Under the pieces are notes generated by a model. It saw only the letters and a list, made by a program, of their open reading frames with translations. It was not told the origin of the DNA and did not search any database. Shown here piece after piece: positions 1 to 8,972 of a stretch of DNA of 64,000 bases (positions within the stretch are counted from its first letter, which is position 1; every line of letters begins with the position of its first letter). Source of the DNA: Phenylobacterium sp. (GTDB lineage: Bacteria > Pseudomonadota > Alphaproteobacteria > Caulobacterales > Caulobacteraceae); NCBI RefSeq assembly GCF_013822795.1, contig NZ_PNLB01000023.1, positions 27,107 through 91,106 on the forward strand, in the 5' to 3' direction. Made by a program: the position numbers and the translations under genes.

Positions 1-513
1 GTCGGCCGTGGTCGTCCCCAGCAGCGTCGTCCCGTCGGTGTCGTAGAGCTTTACGGTGTTGTTCGCGCCGGCGATCCCGCTGACCGTCGGCGTCGTGTCG
101 TTGGTGATCCGGTCGCCGAGAACCCCGCTGTCGCTGCCGGCGTCCAGCGTCGGCGCAGCCGGCGCCGACGGACCTGGCCGCCCCATAACGACGACCACCG
201 AGTGGCTGAAGCTCGCGGCGTCCGCCCCGTCGAGACCCTGGATGGCCAGGGCGTCATTGCCAACGGTCGGGTCTGTATAGTCGAAATCGACGATATCGCC
301 GGCGAGCAGGACGACCCCGAAAAAGCCGACCTTCACCGCCTGCGCATCAGCGTCGGCGACGACGCTGGTGACGGTGACGTCCGTTCCATTGACTTGCATC
401 CGGAACGCCGACGCATTCGGCAAGGCGGCGCCGTCAATCGGCACATCGAACTTAAGCGTTACGAACGACTCGCTGATGTAGCCATTCGCACTCGAATACG
501 CGGGTTGCGGCAC
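1..513 (-). CDS. Ig-repeat surface protein, N-terminal part (3' end outside window)
   Basis: The minus strand is open from a GTG at 513 to the window edge, about 171 residues. A GGAG lies six bases before this GTG; a second in-frame GTG at 525 directly follows a TGA and has no clear ribosome site. Residues 1-105 look like a SwmB-type fold (segments [15 protein letters not shown] and [20 protein letters not shown]). Then comes a Pro/Ala linker and the start of a bacterial Ig-like repeat ([32 protein letters not shown]). This architecture is known from large secreted or cell-surface adhesin-like proteins, often exported by type I systems. There is no N-terminal signal peptide, which fits type I export, but the C-terminus is not visible. 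The function beyond a surface protein is inference. Confidence 0.75.
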   Translation of the reverse strand, partial: MPQPAYSSANGYISESFVTLKFDVPIDGAALPNASAFRMQVNGTDVTVTSVVADADAQAVKVGFFGVVLLAGDIVDFDYTDPTVGNDALAIQGLDGADAASFSHSVVVVMGRPGPSAPAAPTLDAGSDSGVLGDRITNDTTPTVSGIAGANNTVKLYDTDGTTLLGTTTAD

Positions 514-657
514 CGAACACTCCACTCAAAACTTACAAACTCAGACTCTCGATCCGACCTCGCACGGGGAGGTTAAGAGCTTCGGAATCTTCCCTCGGAG
601 ATTGCGCCGCCCCCCGGTTTGCACGACCCTGAGGCGCGCCATCCGGGGGACGCTGAT

Positions 658-2283
658 GTGACCGCAACCGACATCCTGCTGATCGCCGCCCTGGCGACGT
701 TCGTCCTCGCCTGGTGGCTGCGGGCCCTGCCCGGCCGGCCCCGGGTGCTGCTCGGCGCGGCCCTGGCGGCGCTGGCTGTGGGGATCGTCGGCGTGCTGGA
801 CGATCGCTGGCAGAGCGCGCTCGGCGTCGCGGTCGCCGTGATCCTGTTGGCCGGTCTCGGCATCGCGCGGCTGCGCGGGCGGCCCGCGTCGCGCCGCCCG
901 CCCTATGTGTCAGGCCCGCTCGTGACCCTGCTGGCGGCGACGGCAATCGCCGCCCTGGTCATGTTCCCGGTCGGGGCCCTGCCCCGGCCGAGCGGCGAGC
1001 GCCCCGTCGGGGTGCGCACCTTCGAGATCGCCGACCCCAGCCGGACCGGCGTGCTGGCCGCGGCCCCGGGCGCGCCGCGCCGCCTGCTGGTGCGGGTCTG
1101 GTATCCGGCCGGCGACACCAGCGGGTTCAAGCCGCGCCCCTACTTCACCGACGAGGAAGCCGCCACCACCGCCCGCAGCCTGGGCGCGCCGTTCAAGTTC
1201 CCGCCCTTCTTCACCTACCTCAAGCACGTGCGGACGAATTCGTACGAGAACGCCCCGCTGGCCCCCGGCGCGAGCAGGCTGCCGGTCGTGATCTACAGCC
1301 ACGGCTTCACCTCGTTCCTCGGCCAGAACACGGTGCTGATGGAGGAGCTGGCCAGCCACGGTTACGTCGTGTTCTCGCTGCAGCACACCTACGACTCCGC
1401 CGCCACGCTGTTCCCGGACGGAACCGTGGCCCCGATGGACCCCGAACTGTTCAATCGCGGCGACGACAGCGGAAAACAGGCCCAGATCGACGCCATCGCC
1501 GGCAAAGACCTCGACGCCCGCCTCGAAGGTCAGCTGCAGCTTCGCGAAACCGGCCTGGCCAAGAACGAGCGGATCACCCGCAGCGGCGTGATCTGGGCCG
1601 CCGACCGCATCTTCCTGCATGACCAGCTGCAGGCCAGCGCGGTCCCCGCAGCGATCGCCCCGATCCTCGCCGCCAGCGACCTGGCCCGGGTCGGCGAGAT
1701 GGGCATGTCGTTCGGCGGCGCGACCTCGGGCAGCGTCTGCATGGTCGATCGCCGCTGCGCCGCCGGCATCAACCTGGACGGCGCCGACTTCCCCTTCCAG
1801 GCGTTCGATGCGGCCATGCCCGTCCCGTTCCTGATGTTCCACTCCGACATGCGCACGATCTACCAGGCCATGGGCGTGGAGCCGCCGGCCGGCCGGGCGC
1901 GGGCGTTCAACGACTTCTCCTACGAGACCTTCGCCGCCGCCGGCAGCGACCCCAAGGTCCAGCGCCTGCAGCTGCGCGAGGCGCGGCACCTGGGCCTCTC
2001 GGACTTCTCGCTGTTCATCCGCCGGCCGCTCCGCGACCCGCTGCTCGGCGCCCCCCCGGCCAGGGTGATGATCGGGGCGCAGAACGACTTCGTGCGCGCC
2101 TTCTTCGATCGCCATCTGCGCGGCCGCAACGCCGCCGGTCTGGAGGGCCCGTCCAAGACCTACGCCGACTGGATCCTGCCGGCCGACAACAGCGACGTGC
2201 GCGCCTGGTGGGCCGCCAAGGCCCCGTCCGAGCAACAGGCGATTGAGGCGCGGATCGCGCGCCTGCGGGGCCCGACGCCCTGA
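658..2283 (+). CDS. membrane-anchored PAF-acetylhydrolase-like alpha/beta hydrolase
   Basis: A 541-residue protein. I take the GTG at 658, seven bases after GGGGGA, rather than the in-frame TTG at 619. The first ~105 residues hold three hydrophobic segments, probably membrane helices. They are followed by a hydrolase domain resembling platelet-activating-factor acetylhydrolase isoform II and other dienelactone-hydrolase-like esterases: LLVRVWYPA, then the oxyanion segment VVIYSHGFTSF, then a nucleophile elbow GMSFGG with Ser near residue 351 and GINLDG after it. A C-terminal His in EARHLGL or FFDRHL could complete the triad. The likely role is an ester or phospholipid hydrolase with its catalytic domain outside the cytoplasm; the substrate is unknown. 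It stands alone between unrelated neighbours. Confidence 0.75.
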   Translation: MTATDILLIAALATFVLAWWLRALPGRPRVLLGAALAALAVGIVGVLDDRWQSALGVAVAVILLAGLGIARLRGRPASRRPPYVSGPLVTLLAATAIAALVMFPVGALPRPSGERPVGVRTFEIADPSRTGVLAAAPGAPRRLLVRVWYPAGDTSGFKPRPYFTDEEAATTARSLGAPFKFPPFFTYLKHVRTNSYENAPLAPGASRLPVVIYSHGFTSFLGQNTVLMEELASHGYVVFSLQHTYDSAATLFPDGTVAPMDPELFNRGDDSGKQAQIDAIAGKDLDARLEGQLQLRETGLAKNERITRSGVIWAADRIFLHDQLQASAVPAAIAPILAASDLARVGEMGMSFGGATSGSVCMVDRRCAAGINLDGADFPFQAFDAAMPVPFLMFHSDMRTIYQAMGVEPPAGRARAFNDFSYETFAAAGSDPKVQRLQLREARHLGLSDFSLFIRRPLRDPLLGAPPARVMIGAQNDFVRAFFDRHLRGRNAAGLEGPSKTYADWILPADNSDVRAWWAAKAPSEQQAIEARIARLRGPTP

Positions 2284-2329
2284 CGGCGACAGGCGGCGCG
2301 GCCAGTCCAGGGCCGACCGCGCCGCACGA

Positions 2330-2704
2330 TTAATCGAGCACTTCCAGCATGGTGACGCCGCGCCGCGCCCCGCCGTGGTCGCGCCAGGTGAACTCGCTGC
2401 CGGCCTGCAGCCCCAGCAGCGCCGCGCCCATCGGCGAGGTCACCGTCACCGAGCTCTCATGCAGCTTTTCGTCCTCAGGCAGGACCAGTCGGGCGGTCTT
2501 GATGCGCTGGCTCTGCGCATTGAGGTAGCGCACCCGCGCGCCCAGCCGGGCGAAGGGCTCGGCGTCGGGCGCCGCCAGCTGCAGCCGCGTCAGCTCCTCG
2601 AACAGCAGGCGCGCGCCAGGCCCGGGGCGCAGCTTGCCGCGAAGGGCGGACAAACGCTCATAGTCTTCGGAGGTGGCGTAGATCGGCGGAAGGTCGTTGG
2701 TCAT
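2330..2704 (-). CDS. rnk: Rnk-like nucleoside diphosphate kinase regulator (GreA/GreB C-terminal fold)
   Basis: A 124-residue protein with an Rnk-type N-terminal coiled region (PPIYATSEDYERLSAL; LLFEELTRLQLAAP) and a GreA/GreB-type FKBP-like C-terminal domain (VRYLNAQSQ, LVLPEDE, SSVTVTSPMGAALLGLQAGSEF). Family members bind RNA polymerase through the C-terminal domain and were named for an effect on nucleoside diphosphate kinase. The length fits the family (~130). It is followed after about 50 bases by a small gene on the same strand end. Assignment rests on domain order and motifs. A generic GreA/GreB-domain factor cannot be fully excluded, but the short N-terminal part favours Rnk. Confidence 0.8.
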   Translation of the reverse strand: MTNDLPPIYATSEDYERLSALRGKLRPGPGARLLFEELTRLQLAAPDAEPFARLGARVRYLNAQSQRIKTARLVLPEDEKLHESSVTVTSPMGAALLGLQAGSEFTWRDHGGARRGVTMLEVLD

Positions 2705-2757
2705 GGTGCAATGTCTCCAGAGATCGCTGGAATGAGGAAAAGGACGAGGTCGGCGCG

Positions 2758-2958
2758 CTAGCGGCGGTAGGCGGCTTCAGCGGGCTCTCCGGCAAGGAGC
2801 GCCGCCGCGCCGTTCGCGCCGCGCGCGCGAAGCCGGCGAACGACCTCGCCGAGCTGGGCCCGTCCGGACGGGTGGGTGGAAACGGTTTCCACCAGCGTCC
2901 GCACGACGAGCTCGAGGTCGTCCAATCGCTGCTGGTGGTCGAAGAGGGTCATCGCCAT
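2758..2958 (-). CDS. small hypothetical protein
   Basis: A 66-residue protein beginning MAMTLFDHQQRLDDLEL. The ATG at 2958 is chosen because GGGAG lies about seven bases upstream, while the upstream extension to 3000 has no ribosome site. The N-terminal half is amphipathic helix (LDDLELVVRTLVETV) and the C-terminal half is Arg/Ala rich. No domain recognised. It sits upstream of rnk in the same direction, 53 bases apart, so they may be co-transcribed. Confidence 0.5.
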   Translation of the reverse strand: MAMTLFDHQQRLDDLELVVRTLVETVSTHPSGRAQLGEVVRRLRARGANGAAALLAGEPAEAAYRR

Positions 2959-3586
2959 GCGAGGCTCCCGTAGGCGGAAGATGAACCCGCCCAGGCGCAT
3001 GGACCGCCCCGCGCGGACGCAAAGTCCGTCGCAGGCGACTCACGCTGATGATGGCGGGCGGATGTGGGAACGGCCATGCGGCCGTGGCGCGGGCGATAAT
3101 TCTCGCGGGCGCCGATCACCCCGGGCCGTGGCGGACGCGCCTAGACCCGGGGGCTCTAGCCTTCGACGCGAAGGCGCGCGCGACCAGCGCGACAGGAATC
3201 CTGCATGTCCCACATGCCGCCAGGATGGCAGATATATTTCCCAAGTCAAAAAGCGGAAAAATAACGAGCGTTGAGCCTGGCGGATAAACAACCAAAGGCT
3301 GAAAATATCACATGAAAATCGCTCGGCGATTTACTTGCACTCACTTTTGGCTGGCGTCGAAATATTCGAGCACGTCCCCCTCGAACCCCTCGCCCTACGC
3401 GCGCCGATTTCCCGCGGTGTTCGCCTTACTCGGATCGGCCACGCATGGCGTCAAAGCCCTGTCTGCGCGAGACCCACAAGAACGCCGAGTCTTGCGGGCC
3501 TAGCCGGCCTCGAGCCGCGCTAAGCGCCATGGACAGCAGCGTCGTCGCAGTGAAACCTCGCCTTCTCGATTCCCTAGGAGCACTGA
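2959..3586. other. 628-base intergenic region upstream of HU
   Basis: I see no supportable gene here; the open frames lack ribosome sites and recognisable domains. The stretch 3228-3320 is clearly more AT-rich than its surroundings and probably contains the promoter or regulatory region of the HU gene. No confident -35/-10 pair could be assigned. Confidence 0.5.
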
Positions 3587-3862
3587 ATGAACACCACCGA
3601 TCTGGCCGAACGGCTCGCCGCCGACGGGAAGCTGACCAAGGCCCAGGCCCGCGAAGCTGTCGACACCCTGCTCGGCGCCGTGCGCGAAGCGCTCGTGCTC
3701 GGCCACGAGGTCAACCTGCCGGGCTTCGGCAAGTTCAAGGTCCAGGACAAGCCCGCGCGCACCGGCCGCAACCCGGCCACCGGCGCGGCGATCGAAATCG
3801 CCGCCTCCAAGAAGGTCGCGTTCGCGGCGGCCAAGGCGCTCAAGGACGCCGTCGCCGGCTAA
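3587..3862 (+). CDS. hup: HU-family DNA-binding protein
   Basis: A 91-residue histone-like protein (family usual length ~90). The start has a good AGGAG six bases upstream. Visible family features: N-terminal helices (TTDLAERLAADGKLTKAQAREAVDTLL), the VNLPGFGKFKV strand turn, and the DNA-binding arm around RTGRNPATGAAIEI, ending with KKVAFAAAKALKDAV. HU dimers bend DNA and shape the nucleoid. A strong GC-rich hairpin follows the stop codon. It could also be called an HU-alpha or HU-beta type; the subtype is not decidable. Confidence 0.93.
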   Translation: MNTTDLAERLAADGKLTKAQAREAVDTLLGAVREALVLGHEVNLPGFGKFKVQDKPARTGRNPATGAAIEIAASKKVAFAAAKALKDAVAG

Positions 3863-3870
3863 GGCCTTAA

Positions 3871-3898
3871 GGCCGCATCGCGGCGACGCGGTGCGGCC
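3871..3898. terminator. GC-rich hairpin between HU and trhO
   Basis: GGCCGCA at 3871-3877 pairs with TGCGGCC at 3892-3898. The inner CGCG/CGCG extends the stem to about 12 pairs around a GCGA tetraloop, with one U-G wobble on the plus strand. It lies nine bases after the HU stop and between convergent genes. No U-tract follows, so an intrinsic terminator is probable but not certain. Confidence 0.5.
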
Positions 3899-3937
3899 TG
3901 TGCCGCCGGCGGCTCTCGCCGCCCCGGCGCAATACCC

Positions 3938-4894
3938 TTAGGAGGCCCGCTTCACGACCGGTGGCCCGCTGGCGAAGTGGTCGCCGCCACGCGATGCGGC
4001 CAGCGCCACCTGGCGCTGCCGCTCCGCGTAGCCCGCGCGTTGTTCCACGTTCCGCTCGCCATGGCAGGCTGGGCAACTGACGCCCTCCTCAAAGAGCGGA
4101 GAGGCGCGCTCCTGCGGCGTTACAGGCATGCGGCAGGCGCGACACAGCACGTGGCTTCCTGGCGCAAGGCCAGGGCCGAGCGCCACGCGCTGGTCAAAGA
4201 CGAAGCATTCGCCCTGCCAAAGGCTGGTCGCTTCACTCGCCGTCTCCAGGTATTTCAAGATGCCGCCGTCGAGGTGATAGACGGCGTCCAACCCTTCCGA
4301 CTTCAGGAAGGCGGTCGCCTTCTCGCAGCGAATTCCACCGGTGCAGAACATGGCGATCTTCGGCGCCGCTCGCCCCGCCAGCAGGGCCTCGCGGTTGGCG
4401 CGGAACCAGTCTGGAAACTCCCGAAAACTTCTCGTCCCCGGGTTCACGGCGCCCGCGAAGGTGCCGATCCTGACTTCGTAATCATTCCGGGTGTCGATGA
4501 CGAGCGTGTCCGGCTCGCTGATCAGGGCGTTCCAGTCGTCGGCGGACAAATAGTGTCCGGCCTCCAGGGGGTCTATGTGCGGCTGCCCCATAGTGACGAT
4601 CTCGCGCTTGATGCGGACCTTCATCCTGTAGAACGGCATGACTTCGGCGCGGGAGATCTTCACCGATAGCTGCTCGCAGCCGGGCAGCGTGCGGATATAG
4701 GCCAGCGCCGCATCGATTCCGTCTGCCGTGCCCGCGATGGTGCCATTGATGCCCTCTGGAGCCAGCAGCAGCGTGCCCTTGATCCCGTGATCAGCGCAAA
4801 CGGCCGCCAGCCCATCACGCAGCCGCTCGCAGTCGTCGAACGGCGAGAACCGGTAAAGGGCGGCGACACATACGGGCAGGTGGCGTTCGGTCAT
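3938..4894 (-). CDS. trhO: tRNA uridine(34) hydroxylase TrhO (YceA family)
   Basis: A 318-residue protein of the TrhO/YceA rhodanese family, which makes 5-hydroxyuridine at tRNA wobble position 34 in an oxygen-dependent reaction. N-terminal acylphosphatase-like domain ([14 protein letters not shown] around residue 45; [15 protein letters not shown] near 90), then a rhodanese domain ([13 protein letters not shown] near 133) with catalytic Cys184 in [12 protein letters not shown]-terminal Cys-rich tail has CRAC and CPAC pairs that could bind a metal. Length and motif order match the family. It stands alone, convergent with HU. Confidence 0.92.
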   Translation of the reverse strand: MTERHLPVCVAALYRFSPFDDCERLRDGLAAVCADHGIKGTLLLAPEGINGTIAGTADGIDAALAYIRTLPGCEQLSVKISRAEVMPFYRMKVRIKREIVTMGQPHIDPLEAGHYLSADDWNALISEPDTLVIDTRNDYEVRIGTFAGAVNPGTRSFREFPDWFRANREALLAGRAAPKIAMFCTGGIRCEKATAFLKSEGLDAVYHLDGGILKYLETASEATSLWQGECFVFDQRVALGPGLAPGSHVLCRACRMPVTPQERASPLFEEGVSCPACHGERNVEQRAGYAERQRQVALAASRGGDHFASGPPVVKRAS

Positions 4895-5003
4895 TTCGCG
4901 ACAGCGTTGTCAGGTCGGAGGCTTAAGAGGAGCCTACTCCCATCCATAACTACGCCGTGGCAAGCTGCGAAGAGCGTCACCTCGCCTCGTGATAGATCGT
5001 CGA

Positions 5004-5666
5004 TTAGACCGCGGTGAGGGCGTTGCGGCGACGTGAGGCGCGGATCGCCCCGCCGGCGGCGCCGAAACCGATGATCATCATCGCCCAGGTGGCCGGTTCG
5101 GGGACGGCGCTGCCCAGCAGGATGTTGGCGCCGATCCACTTCGTCGTGGTCTCGCCGGCCGGGAAGTGCAATTCCGTCCCGCGATAGTACCGCGATCCGA
5201 GATAGGTGAGGCCCGGCGCGGTGGCCAGGGTTCCGGCGGTCGGGATCGGGTCCCTGTAGTAAGCCAGGTCGGCCGCGCCGACGATGTAGGTCTGTCCGGC
5301 CGCAAGCGTGAAGGGCGTGATCGACCCGTAGCGGAAGCTGTCGATCAGGGGATCCGCGTTGGTGACGATCACCGAGGCGAGCAGGACGCCGTTCGTGTCC
5401 CAGAGGCCGACCTCGTGGTCCAGGTAGAGGCCGTCGTCCTGGTAGTCGAAGACGCCGAGGCCGACCAGCTGTTGCGAGGTGGCGACGCTGAACGCCCAGC
5501 CCGCCGTTCAATAGCCGCCGGTGAAGGTCGAATAGCTGCCGATGGCGACGCCCGGCGTCGCCGCCGAGGCCGGCGCGGCCGAGGCCGGCGCGGCCGCGAG
5601 GGCGCCGAGCGCGAGCACGCTGGCTGCGGTCAGGGCCTTGAAGGTCTTGGCGATGGAAAGCGTCAT
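5004..5666 (-). pseudogene. PEPxxWA-CTERM sorting protein interrupted by an in-frame TGA
   Basis: One continuous reading frame from ATG 5666 (GGGGGA five bases upstream) to 5004 is broken only by a TGA at 5508-5510. Before the stop there is a signal peptide (LTAASVLALGALAAAPASA) and ~20 mature residues ending FTGGY. After it the same frame continues directly TAGWAFSVATSQQLVGLGV, VFDYQDDGLYLDHEVGLWD, VGAADLAYYRDP, and ends with the sorting segment VPEPATWAMMIIGFGAAG plus Arg-rich tail SRRRNA. The body resembles DUF4082-like exported proteins. No frameshift is needed, so a single base substitution explains the break. The predicted product is normally exported and processed by an exosortase-type system; here only a short secreted peptide would be made unless the stop is read through. 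The next gene carries the same C-terminal signal. Confidence 0.8.
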
Positions 5667-5754
5667 GGGGTCCCCCTTAGCCGCGGCCGGCGTGCTCGCC
5701 ACGTGGCCTGCCCCCCCCGCCGCGGCAGGGCAGGCTCGTTCTCACTGATGTAGA

Positions 5755-6282
5755 TTAGGCGCTTAGAGCGTTCCGGCGGCGCGAGGTGCGAACTATCGCC
5801 CCCGCTGCGCCGAAGCCGATGATCATCATGGCCCACGTGGCGGGCTCGGGAACCGCGGAGGGGCTAAACTCCGCCCAGGTGAACTGGTCGCCGTAGTTAT
5901 AGGCGCGGTACCAGCCGCCCCCGCCTTCGCCGTTGAAACCGCCTCCAACGACCGCCCAGACGACGATTTCGTCACGGAACCCGAATGGCGCCAGAAATCC
6001 CCCAAAGCCGGGATCGGCCGGTTTGACGCTCTGGTAGGCGGCGGTGGATCGGATTGCGGCGACCGCAGCCTCAGCGCCGGGCTGCGTCGTGAAGGTGAGG
6101 TTTGCGTGCGGGAAGACCGTGTCGAAGACCCCATCGCGGAAGGTCACATCATAGGTCGATCCAAGAATTTCCACGCGGTGAAGCGTCACGCCGTTGAGCG
6201 TTGTCGCGGCGCTGCTGCCGGTCGCAAATGTAAGTGAAGCGACAGCAAATAGTCCGGCGACCGCTGATTTGAAGTTGAACAA
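5755..6282 (-). CDS. PEPxxWA-CTERM sorting domain protein
   Basis: A 175-residue exported protein. I choose the TTG at 6282, five bases after GGGGGA, because the signal peptide (FNFKSAVAGLFAVASLTFATGSSAA) then sits at the N-terminus; a longer frame reaches 6336 but adds a non-signal extension. The mature part has no domain I recognise (motifs DVTFRDGVFDTVFPHANLTF, GGGFNGEGGGGWYRAYNYG). It ends with VPEPATWAMMIIGFGAAG, a membrane helix and Arg-rich tail, the alphaproteobacterial variant of the PEP-CTERM signal. It is 88 bases from the interrupted PEPxxWA gene and shares that tail almost exactly, suggesting a related pair. Function at the cell surface is unknown. Confidence 0.8.
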   Translation of the reverse strand: MFNFKSAVAGLFAVASLTFATGSSAATTLNGVTLHRVEILGSTYDVTFRDGVFDTVFPHANLTFTTQPGAEAAVAAIRSTAAYQSVKPADPGFGGFLAPFGFRDEIVVWAVVGGGFNGEGGGGWYRAYNYGDQFTWAEFSPSAVPEPATWAMMIIGFGAAGAIVRTSRRRNALSA

Positions 6283-6472
6283 TGGATTCCCCCGGGCCGC
6301 AAATAGGCGATACCTGCTCGAAGCGGTGAACGTCATCGACTATTCAGCCGCCTACCATGTGCCGTGACCGTCGAGAATTCCGGGGCGTCTCAGTGCGGAT
6401 CCAATTCCTGCGATCCGTCTCATTTCGTGAAAAATAGTTGGCCTGGCCGGGCAGCTGGGCCATTCGATATTG

Positions 6473-7537
6473 ATGAACAGGGTGATGAACGCATCCGGTG
6501 GCGAACTCGTGCTCGGTCAGCCGATCCCGCGCGTGCGCCATGAGCGCTTGCCAGGTGAGGCGTCGCTCGACTTCGCGCGTCGCCTGGCGCTGTCGGTGGC
6601 GTTCGCCTTTCATGCCGATCCGGCGCGGATGGCCGCGCAGCCGGACTTCGACTTCTTCGCCGAGGCGTTCGTGCTGCCTGACGCGGTCGTCACGCGCGCG
6701 CGGGCCCGCGGCGAGATCGCGATGACGCGGGACGCCGCCCTCATCGCCGCCACCAGCGCCGAGCAGTTGTTCGTCTATGTCGTCGAGGACGGCGTGTTCG
6801 AAGTGCAGCCGACGTGGTCGGGCCGGCGCCTGCGCGGCGGAGACATCCTCGTCCTCGACCTGGCGCAGGCGGTCAGGGTGATGGGGACCGACTATACAGC
6901 GACCATGATGGTTTTCGGGCGCGGGATGCTGCCCGAGCCGCAGCGGCGCCTGGATCTCCACGGCGCCGAAATCCGCGGGGACCATCCGCTGGCGCGGGTG
7001 ATCGCGAGCACCCTCGCCTGCCTCTGCGAAGACGCGCCGCGGATGACCCAGGCGCAGGGCTCGGTGGTGTTGCGCGCCGCGATCGACATGCTGGGCCTGG
7101 CCCTGGCCGACGTGCGGCGCGCCCGGCTCACGCCACGGCTGCTGAAGGCCATGGCCGAAGCGCTGGTCAACGACCACTTGAGCGAACCTGCCCTGTCGCC
7201 CGCCTGGATCGCCGCGCGCCTGGGCGTCTCGCGCGCCACTCTCTACCGCGCATTCGCCCCGTACGGCGGCGTAACCCGCTTCATCAACGATCTGCGGCTC
7301 CAGCACGCCTGGGTCCTGCTCACGTCGTCCGACCGCCTCCCGCTCGCCGAGATCGCCGCGCGCTGCGGCTATGTCACCCGGATGCGGCTGTCCCAGGCCT
7401 TCAACGAACGCTTCGCCATGCAGCCCGACGCCGTGCTCTCGGCCAGCGAAGACGACCGCGCCACGCTCCGGGAGAGCGCCGCGCACGCGATGATGGACGT
7501 GTGGGACCGACGCTCCGGCCGGACCAGCGTCGGCTGA
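6473..7537 (+). CDS. AraC-family transcriptional regulator
   Basis: A 354-residue regulator. Residues 1-220 form an AraC-binding-like sensor domain (SVAFAFHADPARM, VVTRARARGEIAMTRD, GDILVLDLAQAVRVMGTDYTATMMVFGRGML). The C-terminal ~100 residues contain the two helix-turn-helix motifs typical of the family: WIAARLGVSRATLYRAF and LAEIAARCGYVTRMRLSQAF. The effector is unknown. It is divergent from the PEPxxWA gene with about 190 bases between; there is no ATG with a strong ribosome site, so the start (ATG 6473, or ATG 6485) is uncertain. Confidence 0.85.
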   Translation: MNRVMNASGGELVLGQPIPRVRHERLPGEASLDFARRLALSVAFAFHADPARMAAQPDFDFFAEAFVLPDAVVTRARARGEIAMTRDAALIAATSAEQLFVYVVEDGVFEVQPTWSGRRLRGGDILVLDLAQAVRVMGTDYTATMMVFGRGMLPEPQRRLDLHGAEIRGDHPLARVIASTLACLCEDAPRMTQAQGSVVLRAAIDMLGLALADVRRARLTPRLLKAMAEALVNDHLSEPALSPAWIAARLGVSRATLYRAFAPYGGVTRFINDLRLQHAWVLLTSSDRLPLAEIAARCGYVTRMRLSQAFNERFAMQPDAVLSASEDDRATLRESAAHAMMDVWDRRSGRTSVG

Positions 7538-7717
7538 GCCCAAGGCATGGAGCGCGGCAAGCGCCCAACCGAATGAAGGCCCGCTTTCAGCCTCGCCGCC
7601 AGCGGAATGCGGACATGGATTGCAAGGAGCCTGCTACGGTGGCTTACGGCGCGACGCCGGCGGCCTCCCTCCCCCACGACAGAACTACCGAACAGAGTGA
7701 ATTGAAAGGACAGCGAC

Positions 7718-8191
7718 ATGGCTTTGCTTGACGATCTCAAAGCTGACCAACTCGCGGCGCGTAAGTTGAACGACCGCCTGAAGGCTGACCTGCTCACCAC
7801 GCTGATCGGCGAAGCGACGCAGATCACCACCGAAGAGTTCAAGCGCGGCGTGACGGAAGTCACTGATGAAAAGGTCGCCGCAACCGTCGCCAAGTTCCTC
7901 AAGAATACGAAGCTGACCCTGGAGAATCTCGCGAGCGAGCGCGCGCGCCTGATCGAAGCCGGCAGCGATGCGTCGAAGGTCGACCAGCGCACCAAGGCCG
8001 CTGAAACCGAACTGGCGATCCTTTCGTCCTACGGCCCAAAGCAGATGACGGACGCCGAACTGCGCGAGGTCATCAACGATTTCCGGGCCAAGAACCCCGA
8101 CGCCAACGTCGGGGCCATCATGGCCCACCTGAAGACCAGCTTCGGCGGCCAGTATGACGGCAAGGCGGCCAGCGCGTTGGCCAGGGGTTGA
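7718..8191 (+). CDS. GatB/YqeY domain protein
   Basis: A 157-residue protein of the YqeY family, related to the C-terminal tail domain of GatB. AAAGGA precedes the ATG at 7718. Visible features: LDDLKADQLAARKLNDRLKADLLTTLIGE at the N-terminus, KLTLENLASERARLIEAG in the middle, and ELAILSSYGPKQMTDAELREVI followed by NVGAIMAHLKTSFGGQYDGKAAS, the last close to the conserved end of YqeY proteins. Family members are thought to interact with tRNA; the cellular role is not established. Single gene, no operon. Confidence 0.8.
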   Translation: MALLDDLKADQLAARKLNDRLKADLLTTLIGEATQITTEEFKRGVTEVTDEKVAATVAKFLKNTKLTLENLASERARLIEAGSDASKVDQRTKAAETELAILSSYGPKQMTDAELREVINDFRAKNPDANVGAIMAHLKTSFGGQYDGKAASALARG

Positions 8192-8372
8192 GCGCACCCG
8201 CCGTCAGGAGCTAAGCCCTCCCCACCGTCCGCTATGGGCTCTTTGCTGACACTGACAACGTCCGCTCTCCTGCCGCCCGGTGAGCAAATCCAGGGCGAGC
8301 CGCCGGGAGTGGGGCCCGCCGCCCGGAAAAGCTCGGTTGCACGCTTCCCGCCGAGGTCCTGATGGCGAACGG
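8192..8372. other. intergenic region at the left edge of an accessory pocket
   Basis: About 180 bases between the YqeY gene and an orphan membrane gene read from the other strand. I find no gene and no clear repeat in it. It marks the change from ordinary high-GC genes to the less GC-rich orphan genes that follow. Confidence 0.4.
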
Positions 8373-8972
8373 CTACATGCCGGTTTCGGCTGAGGGGAGG
8401 CCGGCATGAAGACGACCTTTGCGAATTTCCAGCACAGCCGCGGCGATTTCGTCGTCCAACTTTACCTTGGCTGCGTCGAGCATCGTGAGCCGACCGGCCG
8501 CCACCCGAAGTTGCTGGTTCCAATCACCTTCACTGTCTCCGAGAGGCCGGCCATCAATTTCTGCGACAAGACCGGTGGCGAACGCAAACATCTGGGTTGC
8601 CAAGTAAAGCTCCCCGCTCGGCCAATTGGAGAGGGGCTCTTCAAGGGCTTTAACAATCAAGCCATCCGTCTTGGCCTGAACCGGAGCGCCGATGGCGGAT
8701 CGAAAGGCCAGCCAATCCTGCTTATCCGCTGCGATGAAAGCGTCGGAGTACGTGCTGAACGTGAATTGCGCTGCTCGCTTGAGCGTCTCGCAGAATGCGA
8801 TCTGTTCCGCCTTCCGAGCCTCACGCGCCTGCTTGGCCGGAAGCTGCCCGACGAGATAAGCGACCCAAATTGCGGCTAGACCGCCGATCGCTTGAGCCCA
8901 GGCCGCTACGCCAGCATTGAACTCAACTCTTCCCAACAACTGCGTCGCAAAACAGCACGCCTGAAGGTCCAT
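8373..8972 (-). CDS. orphan membrane-anchored hypothetical protein
   Basis: A 199-residue protein with GGGGGA about eight bases before the ATG at 8972. A single transmembrane segment near residues 18-45 (FNAGVAAWAQAIGGLAAIWVAYLVG written in part) is followed by a charged helical segment (KQAREARKAEQIAFCETLKRAA) and a soluble C-terminal domain with no motif I recognise. This pattern, one N-terminal helix then a cytoplasmic helical body, is common in strain-specific genes. Base composition is visibly less GC-rich than the neighbours. It lies in the pocket with another orphan gene and a phage-type remnant; a defence or mobile-element origin is speculation. Confidence 0.65.
   Translation of the reverse strand: MDLQACCFATQLLGRVEFNAGVAAWAQAIGGLAAIWVAYLVGQLPAKQAREARKAEQIAFCETLKRAAQFTFSTYSDAFIAADKQDWLAFRSAIGAPVQAKTDGLIVKALEEPLSNWPSGELYLATQMFAFATGLVAEIDGRPLGDSEGDWNQQLRVAAGRLTMLDAAKVKLDDEIAAAVLEIRKGRLHAGLPSAETGM

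Noticed and set aside
910..2235. 441-residue minus-strand open frame
   Set aside because: Antisense to the PAF-acetylhydrolase-like gene, which has real motifs.
3040..3291. 83-residue minus-strand frame upstream of HU
   Set aside because: Arg/Pro-rich frame without ribosome site; the AT-rich 3' part looks regulatory.
5508..5510. Selenocysteine codon at the in-frame TGA
   Set aside because: No redox context around the position, no recognisable downstream SECIS-like stem, and PEPxxWA proteins are not selenoproteins.
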